Shown in pieces: positions 45,409 to 53,011 of a DNA stretch of 53,011 nucleotides. Origin of the DNA: CAZUZS01 sp964624795 (GTDB lineage Bacteria > Calditrichota > Calditrichia > RBG-13-44-9); the NCBI GenBank assembly GCA_964624795.1, contig CAZUZS010000029.1:1-53011 (forward strand). The letters are read 5' to 3'. The notes beneath the pieces were generated by a model. It did no database searches and was not told the DNA's origin. It saw nothing but the letters and a program-made list of their open reading frames with translations. Numbering within the stretch: the first letter of the stretch is position 1; each line of letters begins with the position of its first letter. The position numbers were made by a program, and so were the translations under genes.

Positions 45409-45819
45409 ATGGAATCAATCGCTACGCCTGCCGTTTTGAATATTTTGAAAGTCTTTGTCGCCATGCTGTGTGGTGGGTTAATTGGCCTGGAGCGCACTAC
45501 CGGCAGTGAAGCTGCGGAAATCCGGATTTTGCTGCTGGTCGGCATGGGTGCTGCGCTTTTCATGGTGACAGCCTCTTCCGGGACTATCCCGAATCTATTC
45601 AATATGGCGGCACCGGTCATGATTGGCGCCGGCCTGCTGGGGGCCGGATTAATTGTTCGTGAAAAAGGCGCGGTTTCCGGAATCAGCAGTGCGGTTTCGG
45701 TTTGGGTTGTGGCAGCTATTGGCTCCGCCATCGGTTCCGGGCTTTTTATCGAGGGAATTTTTATCACCGTTGTGACCTACCTGGTGTTGGGATGGCTGCG
45801 TCGTTTTGTAAACGCGTGA
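45409..45819 (+). CDS. MgtC/SapB family membrane protein
   Basis: 136 residues with AAAAGGAA before the ATG. It has four hydrophobic helices. The family signature GGLIGLERTTGSEAAEIRILLLVGMGAALFM (about 22-52) and the GAGLIVREKGAVSGISSAVSVWVVAAIG segment are intact, with the conserved acidic/arginine residues of the MgtC transmembrane domain. The C-terminal soluble ACT-like domain of longer MgtC proteins is absent. MgtC proteins help growth at low Mg2+ and modulate ATP synthase in some pathogens; the role here is unknown. Confidence 0.92.
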   Translation: MESIATPAVLNILKVFVAMLCGGLIGLERTTGSEAAEIRILLLVGMGAALFMVTASSGTIPNLFNMAAPVMIGAGLLGAGLIVREKGAVSGISSAVSVWVVAAIGSAIGSGLFIEGIFITVVTYLVLGWLRRFVNA

Positions 45820-46094
45820 GTTCGCGGGAAGAATGACCGGGGGCGCCGCTACCAGGCGCATTCTAAAACTTACTGTTTCTGATTGATATTCCCGGCCGGG
45901 ACCAGACAAATTCAATTTGGTTCCGGATAGGCCGCTTCCAAACTTGATTGGGAATAGCCTGGTGATTTGGCAGCTTGAATGACGCGATCAAACAGAGATA
46001 AAACGCATATCCGGCAGCGAAAGGGATTCAGTACGGCAAGTGATTGCGCAGTCGCAAGTTGGCGAAAAAACTAAACGGATCATAGGAGATAAAT
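45820..46094. other. Intergenic region before the DUF350 gene
   Basis: A hairpin-like stretch just after mgtC (AGAAT...ATTCT with inner GCGCC/GGCGC, about 45834-45866) could be a weak terminator. The rest is featureless. Confidence 0.3.
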
Positions 46095-46322
46095 ATGTGG
46101 TATGATGCACCTCTGCTTGTAAACACAATTTATGCTATTGGCGGGGTTATTCTGGGTATCGGATCGGCGATTTTTACCTATCGGCTGATCAACCGGGTAA
46201 CCCATTTTGATATCCCCAACGAGCTGGAAAAGGGAAATCTGGCAGTTGGCGTGGTGGTGTGCGGCATCTTTATCATGATCGGCCTCATCGTCGGTCTCAT
46301 CATCGGGATGAGCCTGAATTGA
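46095..46322 (+). CDS. DUF350-like small membrane protein
   Basis: 75 residues with AGGAG before the ATG. Two hydrophobic helices (about 8-28 and 48-72) flank a short loop with the family-like motif ELEKGNLAVGVVVCGIFIMIGLI. DUF350 proteins are small membrane proteins of unknown function, often with two such units; this one has a single unit. It is flanked by gaps and appears monocistronic. Confidence 0.82.
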   Translation: MWYDAPLLVNTIYAIGGVILGIGSAIFTYRLINRVTHFDIPNELEKGNLAVGVVVCGIFIMIGLIVGLIIGMSLN

Positions 46323-46746
46323 TCCTGCCGTTTGTATGCCTCCGGACGAAAGCGGAAGAACGCTAAACCAATCGGGAAGAAAAACCGATGATAGAATGGG
46401 CGTGGAAGGATGGCGTCAAAAAAGGTTTGCCGCAAACGAGCATGGCGGGTTGCTGATTGGAGTTGCCGAATTCAGGTGGCGTGAGCCGGGAATGGTAACA
46501 CCTGCCGGCACGCGATTTGCCGCTGAGCAGCACGAAATCATGTTTTGCGGATATGGAAAATAGCTGCTGCAATTTTTCCGATTCCGGCAAGCGAAACAGG
46601 GCTGCATTGCGAAACATTATGTGAAGAATTTTGTTGGATAAATTGATTATCAGGTAGTTTTTTAGCGGGTTGTGATTTTGTAAGTATGAATATCGGAAAG
46701 ATGCCCTATTTATGGAATTTTTGTCGGACTAATGTGTAGAAAGTGA
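46323..46746. other. Gene-free stretch
   Basis: In these 424 bp, frames such as 46336-46563 show no ribosome-binding site or family likeness. The part close to 46747 should hold the promoter of the transglycosylase gene. No terminator or RNA structure was noticed. Confidence 0.4.
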
Positions 46747-47499
46747 ATGGGATTACAGCCACTTAAAATAGTCTTTTGCGTGCTTCTGCTGGGGACCATG
46801 TTTTTTGGATGCCAGAGCAGCATGGATCAGACTTCTTCCAGTGCCGAAAGTGATTCGCTGATGCAGATGGTAGAGAAACGCATTGCCGAAAAAAAGGAAA
46901 TTGACGATTTTCGCAAAAGAGTGCTTCCGGCCGATTTCAAAGACAAAATTGAAGATTACTATTCGGTAATTCGCAAATATGCCAAACGCTACGGCTTTGA
47001 CTGGCGCCTGATTGTGGTCCAGATTTTAAAAGAATCCCGGTTTAAGGAGAACGCCCGCAGCCATGTGGGCGCCATGGGATTGATGCAGATTATGCCCTAC
47101 ACCGCCACCGAAATCCGGCGTGAGATGGATATTGAATACATTGCCAACAATCCAAGGGAAAATATTGCAGCCGGGATTTACCATCTCTACAAGCAGTTGA
47201 AATATTTCCCGGATTCCGATCCCGGAAACCGCATGATGCTGGCCCTGGCGGCCTACAACTGCGGGGTGGGGCATATTTTCGATGCCCAGGATATTGCCCG
47301 GTTCCTGCAGATGAATCCACAAAAATGGGATGCGGTTAAATCCTGCCTCCCCAAATTGACCAGTGATGACTGGCGCCTGCACCTGGATGTGTGGGAACTT
47401 GGTGTTCCGCAGTACGGCTATTTTTATGGCTACGACCAGACCATTGATTATGTGGATGACATTATAAAAAATTACCAGATTATTAAAATCATGTACTAG
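46747..47499 (+). CDS. Lytic transglycosylase lipoprotein (SLT/MltF-like)
   Basis: 250 residues with a lipobox (MFFGC, lipidated Cys22). A helical linker (about 35-65) precedes the transglycosylase domain. The catalytic Glu is Glu96 in ILKESRF, with the SLT motifs GAMGLMQIMPYTA (about 109-121), NIAAGIYHLYKQLKYF and LALAAYNCGVGHI. The enzyme cleaves peptidoglycan glycan strands to 1,6-anhydro-muropeptides. The MltF-like solute-binding N-terminal domain is missing, so it is the catalytic module alone, anchored to a membrane. Confidence 0.93.
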   Translation: MGLQPLKIVFCVLLLGTMFFGCQSSMDQTSSSAESDSLMQMVEKRIAEKKEIDDFRKRVLPADFKDKIEDYYSVIRKYAKRYGFDWRLIVVQILKESRFKENARSHVGAMGLMQIMPYTATEIRREMDIEYIANNPRENIAAGIYHLYKQLKYFPDSDPGNRMMLALAAYNCGVGHIFDAQDIARFLQMNPQKWDAVKSCLPKLTSDDWRLHLDVWELGVPQYGYFYGYDQTIDYVDDIIKNYQIIKIMY

Positions 47500-47712
47500 C
47501 TGCAATTCGCGGTGGTGATCTTTTCGACCGGTTTTGTCGCCCAATCCTGTTTGCCCGTCCTGCTTTTATCTGAAATGTTGCTGATTATGAATATCTATCT
47601 GCGCGCTTTCACTTTTTCTCTGACTTCCCCATTTTCCTGCTCGTTTATTAAGACCGGATCGACCAGCCCTTCCGGGGGAGTCTCCGAGCCGCGGAATGAG
47701 GTCTGCTAATGA

Positions 47713-48465
47713 GTGCATTTTTCAAAAAACCGAACCGGTGATTTATTGGAATACCTCCTCTTCCTGGTCTCAATTGCTGCCTATTTTATTAAGGGCCTAA
47801 GCGGATTCGGCCCGGCGCTGCTGGTGGTGCCGTTATTCACGCTCCTGGCTGGCGCCCCTTTTGCATTGATGACCTCGGCGGTGCTGGACCTGCTGGCGGG
47901 GGCATTCCTGCTCCGTGGGGTCTGGAAGGAGATAGACTGGCATTTTGTGCTACCGGTCGTCGTTTCCATTTCGGCAGGCAGTTTTATGGGCGCCCAACTG
48001 GTGTTCATGGTGCCGCTGGTGCTGCTGCGCCGCGGTATCGGGATTGTCCTGGCGCTATTTATTATCTACCTGCTGATTTCTCCCGAACCGCAGCAGGCAG
48101 AGGAACGCCACCCTCCCCAATTTCATCTCTGGATTGTGGGGCTGGTGAGTGGCTTGTGCGGAGGACTGGTGGGAATGTCCGGCCCACCGCTGGTTGCTTA
48201 TATGAAATACAATTTCCGAAAGGATTTTTTCCGGGCACAGCTAATCGTTATCTACCTGGTGGAAAATTTTGTGCGGCTGCTGGTTTACGGGAACCGGCAA
48301 TTGCTGCCATCAGCGGAATGGACAAGGCTGGCGCTGCTGATCCCGTTCATGCTGGCGGGTTTATGGATCGGAACCCGCTTTCATTCCCGCATCAGCGAAA
48401 AACAGTTTGCGCGGGCAGTGGCGTTCATCCTGATTATCCCGGCTGTGAAGTTGGCCCTCTTTTGA
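47713..48465 (+). CDS. TauE/SafE family membrane transporter
   Basis: 250 residues from GTG 47713; a TTG at about 47743 would remove ten residues, and neither has a clear ribosome-binding site. About eight hydrophobic helices are present. TauE/SafE-like motifs are the two half-repeats GLSGFGPALLVVPLF (about 28-42) and GLCGGLVGMSGPPLVAYM (about 146-163). Family members export sulfite or organosulfonates, or act as permeases of unknown substrate. No sulfur-metabolism gene lies nearby to support a substrate. Confidence 0.9.
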   Translation: MHFSKNRTGDLLEYLLFLVSIAAYFIKGLSGFGPALLVVPLFTLLAGAPFALMTSAVLDLLAGAFLLRGVWKEIDWHFVLPVVVSISAGSFMGAQLVFMVPLVLLRRGIGIVLALFIIYLLISPEPQQAEERHPPQFHLWIVGLVSGLCGGLVGMSGPPLVAYMKYNFRKDFFRAQLIVIYLVENFVRLLVYGNRQLLPSAEWTRLALLIPFMLAGLWIGTRFHSRISEKQFARAVAFILIIPAVKLALF

Positions 48466-48976
48466 TGCAATTCCCGATGAGAAATTCCATCTCTCGTCAT
48501 TCTCCGGGAGATGGAGTGAATTTACCGCATTGCGCTAATTACTCTTCGATTTGCATGATTTGCCGATTGCCAGTCATTCCGAATCCGGCTTTAGCAGGAT
48601 GAGGAATCTTTAGAGATTTCTCGCTGATGCTCGGCAGATTGTGCCCCCTATGGGGAAATGACGATTCGTTATCTTTATCTATATGTTATTTAAAGATCTT
48701 TAATTAGCACAGCGGTTAAATTTAGCGAATGGATAACCGCACCGGAAGCTGAAAGGGGGCAGCTACTCCCGACCTTTCCGCGGGAATGCGAAACCTTGCA
48801 GCTCTTCATTCTTGAAAAAAGGAACCAGGAATTAAGAGTTTCGATAGCGGCACTCGGTTGAGAGGCCGGGCTTAAAAATTGAATCTTCTCTGGTTTTCCG
48901 GCAAAATTTGAATATATTTACAGGCTGAAAAAATACAAAATAATCCGAATACCCTGATGCCCGAAGGAATAGAAAA
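48466..48976. other. Gene-free stretch with a decayed dispersed repeat
   Basis: These 511 bp hold a decayed dispersed repeat (48573-48664), a 7-bp inverted pair GCGGTTA/TAACCGC (48712-48718, 48734-48740) and TATATTTA (48913-48920), 56 nt before the next gene. No gene was seen. Confidence 0.5.
48573..48664. repeat. Decayed dispersed palindromic repeat
   Basis: The pattern GTCATTCCGA ... GAGGAATCTTTAGAGATTTCTCGCT ... GCTCGG ... AAATGACG is read with gaps; the flanks GTCATT and AATGAC are complementary. It closely recalls the widespread intergenic 'GTCATTCCGAACGCAGTGAGGAATCT' repeat that I remember from several bacterial phyla. Confidence 0.55.
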
Positions 48977-49828
48977 ATGAAACTTAAAACGTTGAACTTG
49001 CTGGCTGTTTTCCTGATCTTCTGCTTTGCCTTGCCCATATTCGCAGATGAACAGTGGGAAGCATTCAAGCAGAAGAGTGATGGCTATTACTATCACCTGT
49101 CCTCACCGGATGTGGAAAATTTTACCTGTCTTTTTTCCAGCAGTGCCTATATCAATTATGTCAGGCAGTTGGCGGACAGCACCTTTTACTACCCACTGAA
49201 GTTGATTTGGACGCGGGAAGGCAAGATTTGGTTCATTCTGCAGCCGTATCCCGATATGACTGACGCCAATATGCGCCAGAGAACGCTGCAGCAGATCCAG
49301 ATGGTGCGGGAGCAGTTCCGCGGTTTTTTCCTGGACTGGCAGAATTTTATTATCAGCTCTCCCTTCGAGGACATCCCGGAAGACGGGCTGGCCACCTTCT
49401 CGGGCGACAGTGTGAAGGTGAGCTACACCTCCGGGGAAGGGCAGCTTCAGACCTCGGTGACCAAGTGCTTTCTGCCATCCGGCAAGCTCTACCGGGTGGT
49501 TGTGAAATCCGGATCGCAAAAAATTGTAAATCATCCCCAATATTCAGAAGTAAATAATAAGTGGCTCTGCATCGGCTGGGACACCCAGATTTATGCTAAC
49601 AATGTGGTCTCCAGCGGGATGTCCACCCGCATCGATCTAAATAAGATTGAGGGCCATTGGATGCCGGTGCGTGTGGAGACGTTGGTACAATCCACCCAAA
49701 AACCGGGAGAGAAATTCTTGTCAACGATTTACCTTAAGGATTTCCTTTTTAACATCCCGTTGCAGGAAATTGGCTCTCCGCAAAACGAAAAACAGGAAAA
49801 GCCGGCTCCGCAGGAAAAGCAGCAGTAA
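48977..49828 (+). CDS. Exported protein of unknown function
   Basis: 283 residues with AGGAA before the ATG and a clear signal peptide (about 1-23, ending LPIFA, then DEQW). The mature part has mixed beta/alpha character (FTCLFSSSAYINYVRQL, LIWTREGKIWFILQPYPD, KVSYTSGEGQLQTSVTKCFLPSGKLYRVVV), loosely reminiscent of LolA-like or outer-membrane lipoprotein carrier folds, but no signature is firm. The C-terminus is a Lys/Gln/Pro-rich tail (QNEKQEKPAPQEKQQ). A TATATTTA motif lies 56 nt upstream and a hairpin follows. Confidence 0.8.
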   Translation: MKLKTLNLLAVFLIFCFALPIFADEQWEAFKQKSDGYYYHLSSPDVENFTCLFSSSAYINYVRQLADSTFYYPLKLIWTREGKIWFILQPYPDMTDANMRQRTLQQIQMVREQFRGFFLDWQNFIISSPFEDIPEDGLATFSGDSVKVSYTSGEGQLQTSVTKCFLPSGKLYRVVVKSGSQKIVNHPQYSEVNNKWLCIGWDTQIYANNVVSSGMSTRIDLNKIEGHWMPVRVETLVQSTQKPGEKFLSTIYLKDFLFNIPLQEIGSPQNEKQEKPAPQEKQQ

Positions 49829-49831
49829 AAA

Positions 49832-49859
49832 CAGCCGGCTCAGTTACTGAAACCGGCTG
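49832..49859. terminator. Hairpin after the exported protein gene
   Basis: A perfect 7-bp stem CAGCCGG/CCGGCTG (49832-49838 and 49853-49859) starts 4 nt after the stop codon. The T run is better on the minus strand (five T) than on the plus strand (GATTTTC). It may act in both directions, ending this gene and transcripts from the dsbD side. Confidence 0.6.
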
Positions 49860-50023
49860 CGATTTTCGGTGAATCGGGGTCATGCCGTTCCGATATTAGA
49901 GCGGCAATAGTGAGGCGCAAATGGGAAATCCGGCAGGCCCACCTTTCCTAAAATTGATAAGAACACAGAATAAAATACTTGTGGAGATAATCTTATTTGC
50001 GGTTGGAAAGGATTGGCAAGAAA

Positions 50024-50182
50024 TTAATTCCGGAAGAAGTAGTTGGCCAGGCCTTTCTTATAAACGGCTTTGCGGGGCGGCGGGAAAAACCGCGGAAGAT
50101 ATTCGCGCATAATCATGGGGCTGAGTAATCTTCCCCATGCCAGGCGCATGGATATGAACATCGCTAACAGTGAATACCGCAT
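50024..50182 (-). CDS. Possible small basic protein (52 aa)
   Basis: A 52-codon frame from ATG 50182, with GGGAG 8 nt upstream, to TAA 50024. The product starts MRYSLLAMFISMRLAWGR and ends KGLANYFFRN, and is rich in Arg, Lys, Phe and Leu with a Pro run (FFPPPRK), so it could be membrane-associated. It lies 162 nt downstream of dsbD on the same strand. The codon pattern looks coding-like, but no homologue is recalled. Confidence 0.4.
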   Translation of the reverse strand: MRYSLLAMFISMRLAWGRLLSPMIMREYLPRFFPPPRKAVYKKGLANYFFRN

Positions 50183-50344
50183 TTAGCTTTCTCCCGGATT
50201 CCGGAGCGGTTTTGCGTTCCGGTTTATTTTTGCCCCAGGCATTTGACAAAATGCCCTTTTGAATTTACGGCCCCATTCTTTCTAAAAACCCGGAATTCGC
50301 CACAATTTTCTTTCAATACATCTTGTGGCAACCAAATGACTGAT

Positions 50345-52225
50345 TTATTGAACGGCCGACAGCTTGGTTTGGTTGCTCTTCTCCAGCACCTTCTGCATCA
50401 CTGGCAGAAATTTTTCTGTTTCCACAAAACCCACGATCCGCGATTCTTTCACTTCCTGCCCGTCGGGGGTCAGGAAAACCAGCGTCGGGACGCCTTTGAT
50501 TTTAAAGCTGCTTTTCAGCTCCTTTGCCAGCGGATCGTCGGCGGTGGTCAAGTCCATCTTGAGCATCACAAAACTGCGGGATGTCTCCACTACCTGCGGT
50601 GCCGAAAACGTGAATTTTTCCAACTCTTTGCAGGGAATGCACCAGTCGGCATAAAAATCTATCATTACCGGTTTGCCGGCTGCTGCGGCTTCGGCCAGTT
50701 TTGAATGGTCGAATGTAAACCATTGAATGGCATTTTCTGAAGTTACATTTCCGGCGGCAATTCGGTTTTCCGCCAGGCTTTCGTCAATGTAAGACTGAAT
50801 TCCGGTGGAAGCCAGGAACAGTGCCACCGCAAAGAAAATGATTCCTACCAGGTTGCGAACCACCGGGAAGGCTTTGCCGGTTCCGGTGGTTCCTTCGATC
50901 CAGGCCATGTAGATGCCGCCGATCAGCATGGTAAGTGCCATCGCCAGGTAGTAGAGCAGGGTGTTGGGAAACAACGGCTGCAAAAAATAGATGGCCATGG
51001 CAATCAGGATAAATCCGAAAATGTTGCGCACCCAGATCATCCAGGCGCCGGAGCGCGGCAGTTTATTGATGCTGCCGGAAAACAGGCCCAGGAAGAGAAA
51101 AGGCAAACCCAATCCCAGCGCCAGCACAAAGAACAACCAGAACCCCAGCACGACATCGCCTTTTCCGCCGACGTAAGTCAGCAGTGCCAGAACGAACGGA
51201 CCGATGCACGGGGCAGCGACGATGCCCACCGTCAGGCCCATGAAAAAGGTACCGAAAAATCCCTGTTTAGAGCCACCGGCAAAATTGGACAGGAAAGCGG
51301 GAACCCGGATTTCGTAAAGGTCGAACATGCTGAGCGCCAGCCCCACCAGGATTACGGCGATTACAATCAATACAATCGGATTTTGCAGCGCTGCCCCGAA
51401 CAGACTGCCGGTTAATGCAGCGATGACACCCAGAATTGAGTAAGTGATGGCCATCCCCAGCACATACAGGATAGCATGCGTCACCAGACTGCCTTTTTTC
51501 CCTTCCGCCTGCCCGCCGAAATAGCTGATGGTAATGGGAATCAGCGGATAAACGCAGGGCGTCAGGTTAAGTGCCAACCCCATCAGGAATACAAAAACGA
51601 AGGTGAGCAGCAGGCCGCGTTCTTCCACGGTGCGGGCAAATGAGCCTTCTTCGGCAGTGGGTTGTTCTTCGATCTGGGCGGTTTGCTGCGCGGAAAATAT
51701 CTCCTGGTTGACGGGCGAGACGGCTTCTCCGGCGGCCGCTACCGGCAGCTTCTGCTTGATAAGCAGATCCGCAGGTGCCTGACAGGTTTGGTCATCACAG
51801 GCCTGGTAACCAAGCGTGCCCTCTAACGGAATTTCATTTTGAGCGAAATCGGGGGAGAGGGTGAGGGTAGTAAAAATATAAACCTTCCCGGTGTACACCG
51901 ACAATGGCTGTTCCGAAAAGGCAAAGGTCTTCATCTCCGCGGCCGGATATTTAATTCTCCCCACCGTGATGCCCTCGGGTGTTTTCAGGTCGAGAGTGGT
52001 CGGGATCAGGTAATCCTCCGTGGGCTGGTTGGAATTGATATGATACGGCTGATGGATTTCGATCTCAACCGCGACCGGGTAACTCTCGCCCGGTTTCATT
52101 TTGTCAACCGAACCAATGATGCTGCCGGAGAGGATATCCTGCGTATCCTGTGCAAAAATTGACTGGCTGAGAAGAAAAAACAGGAAGATAAAAAGCAGAG
52201 GTGCAAACTTTTTCGGCCGTCGCAT
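50345..52225 (-). CDS. dsbD: Thiol:disulfide interchange protein DsbD
   Basis: 626 residues from ATG 52225, with AAAGGAT upstream; the in-frame TTG 21 codons before is unlikely. It has a signal peptide (about 1-25, ending IFAQ), then the periplasmic DsbD-alpha domain (about 30-150) with ACDDQTC. The membrane core of about eight helices (about 185-490) has the two functional cysteines in LTPCVYPLIP and AAPCIGPFVLALL. The C-terminal thioredoxin domain has WCIPC (Cys529, Cys532) and GVPTLVFL. DsbD carries electrons from cytoplasmic thioredoxin to periplasmic partners. The TlpA-like and Omp28-like proteins of this window are candidate clients. Confidence 0.96.
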   Translation of the reverse strand: MRRPKKFAPLLFIFLFFLLSQSIFAQDTQDILSGSIIGSVDKMKPGESYPVAVEIEIHQPYHINSNQPTEDYLIPTTLDLKTPEGITVGRIKYPAAEMKTFAFSEQPLSVYTGKVYIFTTLTLSPDFAQNEIPLEGTLGYQACDDQTCQAPADLLIKQKLPVAAAGEAVSPVNQEIFSAQQTAQIEEQPTAEEGSFARTVEERGLLLTFVFVFLMGLALNLTPCVYPLIPITISYFGGQAEGKKGSLVTHAILYVLGMAITYSILGVIAALTGSLFGAALQNPIVLIVIAVILVGLALSMFDLYEIRVPAFLSNFAGGSKQGFFGTFFMGLTVGIVAAPCIGPFVLALLTYVGGKGDVVLGFWLFFVLALGLGLPFLFLGLFSGSINKLPRSGAWMIWVRNIFGFILIAMAIYFLQPLFPNTLLYYLAMALTMLIGGIYMAWIEGTTGTGKAFPVVRNLVGIIFFAVALFLASTGIQSYIDESLAENRIAAGNVTSENAIQWFTFDHSKLAEAAAAGKPVMIDFYADWCIPCKELEKFTFSAPQVVETSRSFVMLKMDLTTADDPLAKELKSSFKIKGVPTLVFLTPDGQEVKESRIVGFVETEKFLPVMQKVLEKSNQTKLSAVQ

Positions 52226-52433
52226 AAAACATAATCCTTTCTTTACTTCAAACTTCACTTTAACATGAAATAAAAACTTTTGATTCAATCGAAATGAAAT
52301 TGTTACATGATTTAAATTTGTCTTAATTCCAAATCCAGAATGTGATTATACACCGGACAACCTAAAAAGCGCAATAAAAAACTTTTTTTGCGGCTCCTGA
52401 CATGACATGCGAGGGAAAACGTATAAAATGGCA

Positions 52434-52582
52434 AATGCCGTGAGGGCAACTGAAAATGGAATATGTCACCTTTCCGGGTAATTCGTGGCAAAAACGTCGG
52501 CGATGGGAATCGCCTCCTACCCGCAAACCGGTGGAATGGGAATCCTTCTGGTGGGAGGGGAATCATTTCCCCGACTTTTTTT
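52434..52582 (+). ncRNA. Possible small RNA in the dsbD upstream region
   Basis: A promoter-like pair CTGACA (52397-52402) and TATAAA (52422-52427), spaced 19 bp, is followed by three hairpins: GGCA-AA-TGCC (about 52430-52439), GGCGAT-GGGA-ATCGCC (52499-52514) and GGGGAA-TCAT-TTCCCC (52557-52572). The last has a run of seven T (52576-52582), as in an intrinsic terminator. No clear gene is present. A 42-codon Trp-rich frame (52456-52584) overlaps the region, so a short coding RNA is an alternative. Confidence 0.35.
52557..52582 (+). terminator. Terminator-like hairpin and T run
   Basis: GGGGAA-TCAT-TTCCCC, then GAC and seven T. It points along the plus strand although both neighbouring genes are on the minus strand, which is why a separate transcript is suspected. 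Confidence 0.5.
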
Positions 52583-52744
52583 GACTCGGAGTTCCAAGAA
52601 CTACCAGCCTGCTCGTTTTGCTGTTCCCAGCCAGACAATTGCGCCACCAATCTCCCGGCTTATTTATTTAGTGCATTATTGACCACAAGCATGAGCACCA
52701 CCTCCTTTCCGGTCGTTTATTTAAAATGATGCAACGAATAGTGC

Positions 52745-53011
52745 TTATTGTCTCCTGCCTGTTATTATATATGCGTTCCGCCCGTCATCCCCACAAGCCA
52801 CGATCAAATCCTCTCTTACATCCACTGATCGCAGAAGCACAACTTTCGGTGATGCATACTGCCTCCAACCCAAACCGTTAAAATGCACAATTCGACCGAA
52901 ATCATCCACGGCAAACACATCGTTGATATCATTTCCACGGATTCTATTGAAATAATAACTTCCAAACATTTCAAGCTTCTGCCAGCTTTGATCGAAATTC
53001 CTCACATATAT
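52745..53011 (-). CDS. C-terminal part of a propeller-type protein (5' end outside window)
   Basis: The frame is open from the right edge to TGA/stop at 52745, at least 88 codons. The sequence GNDINDVFAVDDFGRIVHFNGLGW and VREDLIVACGDDGRNAYI resembles repeated blades of bacterial propeller proteins ('NDVFAVGDFGTIVHYNG'). The GTG at 53005 is just an internal Val. The rest of the gene lies beyond the window, so function cannot be judged. Confidence 0.7.
   Translation of the reverse strand: MYVRNFDQSWQKLEMFGSYYFNRIRGNDINDVFAVDDFGRIVHFNGLGWRQYASPKVVLLRSVDVREDLIVACGDDGRNAYIITGRRQ

Noticed and set aside
46336..46563. 75-codon plus-strand frame after the DUF350 gene
   Set aside because: No ribosome-binding site, unremarkable composition and no family resemblance.
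47512..47709. 65-codon plus-strand frame before the TauE-like gene
   Set aside because: It starts right after the transglycosylase stop without a ribosome-binding site, and its product is not recognisable.
52312..52650. 112-codon minus-strand frame upstream of dsbD
   Set aside because: Low-complexity, Pro/Arg/Phe-rich product without a start signal; it overlaps the hairpin region on the opposite strand.

Overview
The window looks like a chromosomal segment of a non-phototrophic member of the FCB superphylum, probably Calditrichota/KSB1-like; this is inferred from protein style, not from a marker tree. The strongest signs are large secreted proteins ending in a YPNPFNP-type C-terminal sorting tail (three clear, one divergent), signal peptides or lipoboxes on many products, an Omp28-like CGPC protein, and a tandem-thioredoxin protein disulfide oxidoreductase. 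No tRNA, rRNA, CRISPR array, prophage, transposase or integrase was seen. Ribosome-binding sites are mostly good AGGAG-type sequences, and several starts were moved to the first ATG after such a site.

Layout. 1-7.5 kb (minus strand): a giant secreted multidomain protein running off the left edge, a small basic exported protein, and a secreted protein with a sorting tail. 7.9-16.1 kb (minus): an alpha-2-macroglobulin-like lipoprotein followed by penicillin-binding protein 1C, the pair known from E. coli yfhM-pbpC. 16.6-18.4 kb (minus): a thiol/redox operon (protein disulfide oxidoreductase, TlpA-like lipoprotein, OsmC-like protein) closed by a good intrinsic terminator. 18.7-23.2 kb: a 70-residue conserved-looking protein, acyl-CoA dehydrogenase, a membrane protein, and an AtuA-type protein encoded as two separate genes. 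23.3-27.4 kb (minus): a 1369-residue protein with a beta-propeller and eleven cadherin/Ig-like repeats.

27.9-32.0 kb (plus): the housekeeping block cinA-thpR-recA-recX, with a possible terminator before recA and twin REP-like hairpins between recA and recX. 32.4-36.6 kb (minus): an Omp28-like secreted protein and an NhaC-family antiporter with an extra N-terminal exported domain. 36.9-41.8 kb (plus): a TIGR01212-type radical SAM protein, a secreted OB-fold-like protein and a secreted endonuclease I (both with sorting tails), and a Cys-rich zinc-ribbon-like protein. 42.1-45.8 kb: an EIIA-Ntr-like PTS protein with a polyprenyl synthetase, then an XRE regulator divergent from DUF2851-mgtC across a perfect 10-bp inverted repeat. 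46.1-49.8 kb: DUF350, a lytic transglycosylase lipoprotein, a TauE-like transporter and an exported protein of unknown function. 50.0-53.0 kb (minus): a possible 52-residue protein, DsbD, an intergenic region that may encode a small RNA, and the 3' end of a propeller-type protein running off the right edge.

Themes. Much of the window serves the cell envelope: secretion of tailed proteins, peptidoglycan synthesis and turnover (PBP1C, lytic transglycosylase), periplasmic thiol chemistry (DsbD, TlpA, Omp28-like) and extracellular DNA cutting (endonuclease I with an OB-fold partner). No complete novel defence or biosynthetic system is evident. The best leads are the XRE operator palindrome, the OB-fold/endonuclease I pair, the covarying hairpins after recA, and the possible small RNA at about 52.43-52.58 kb.
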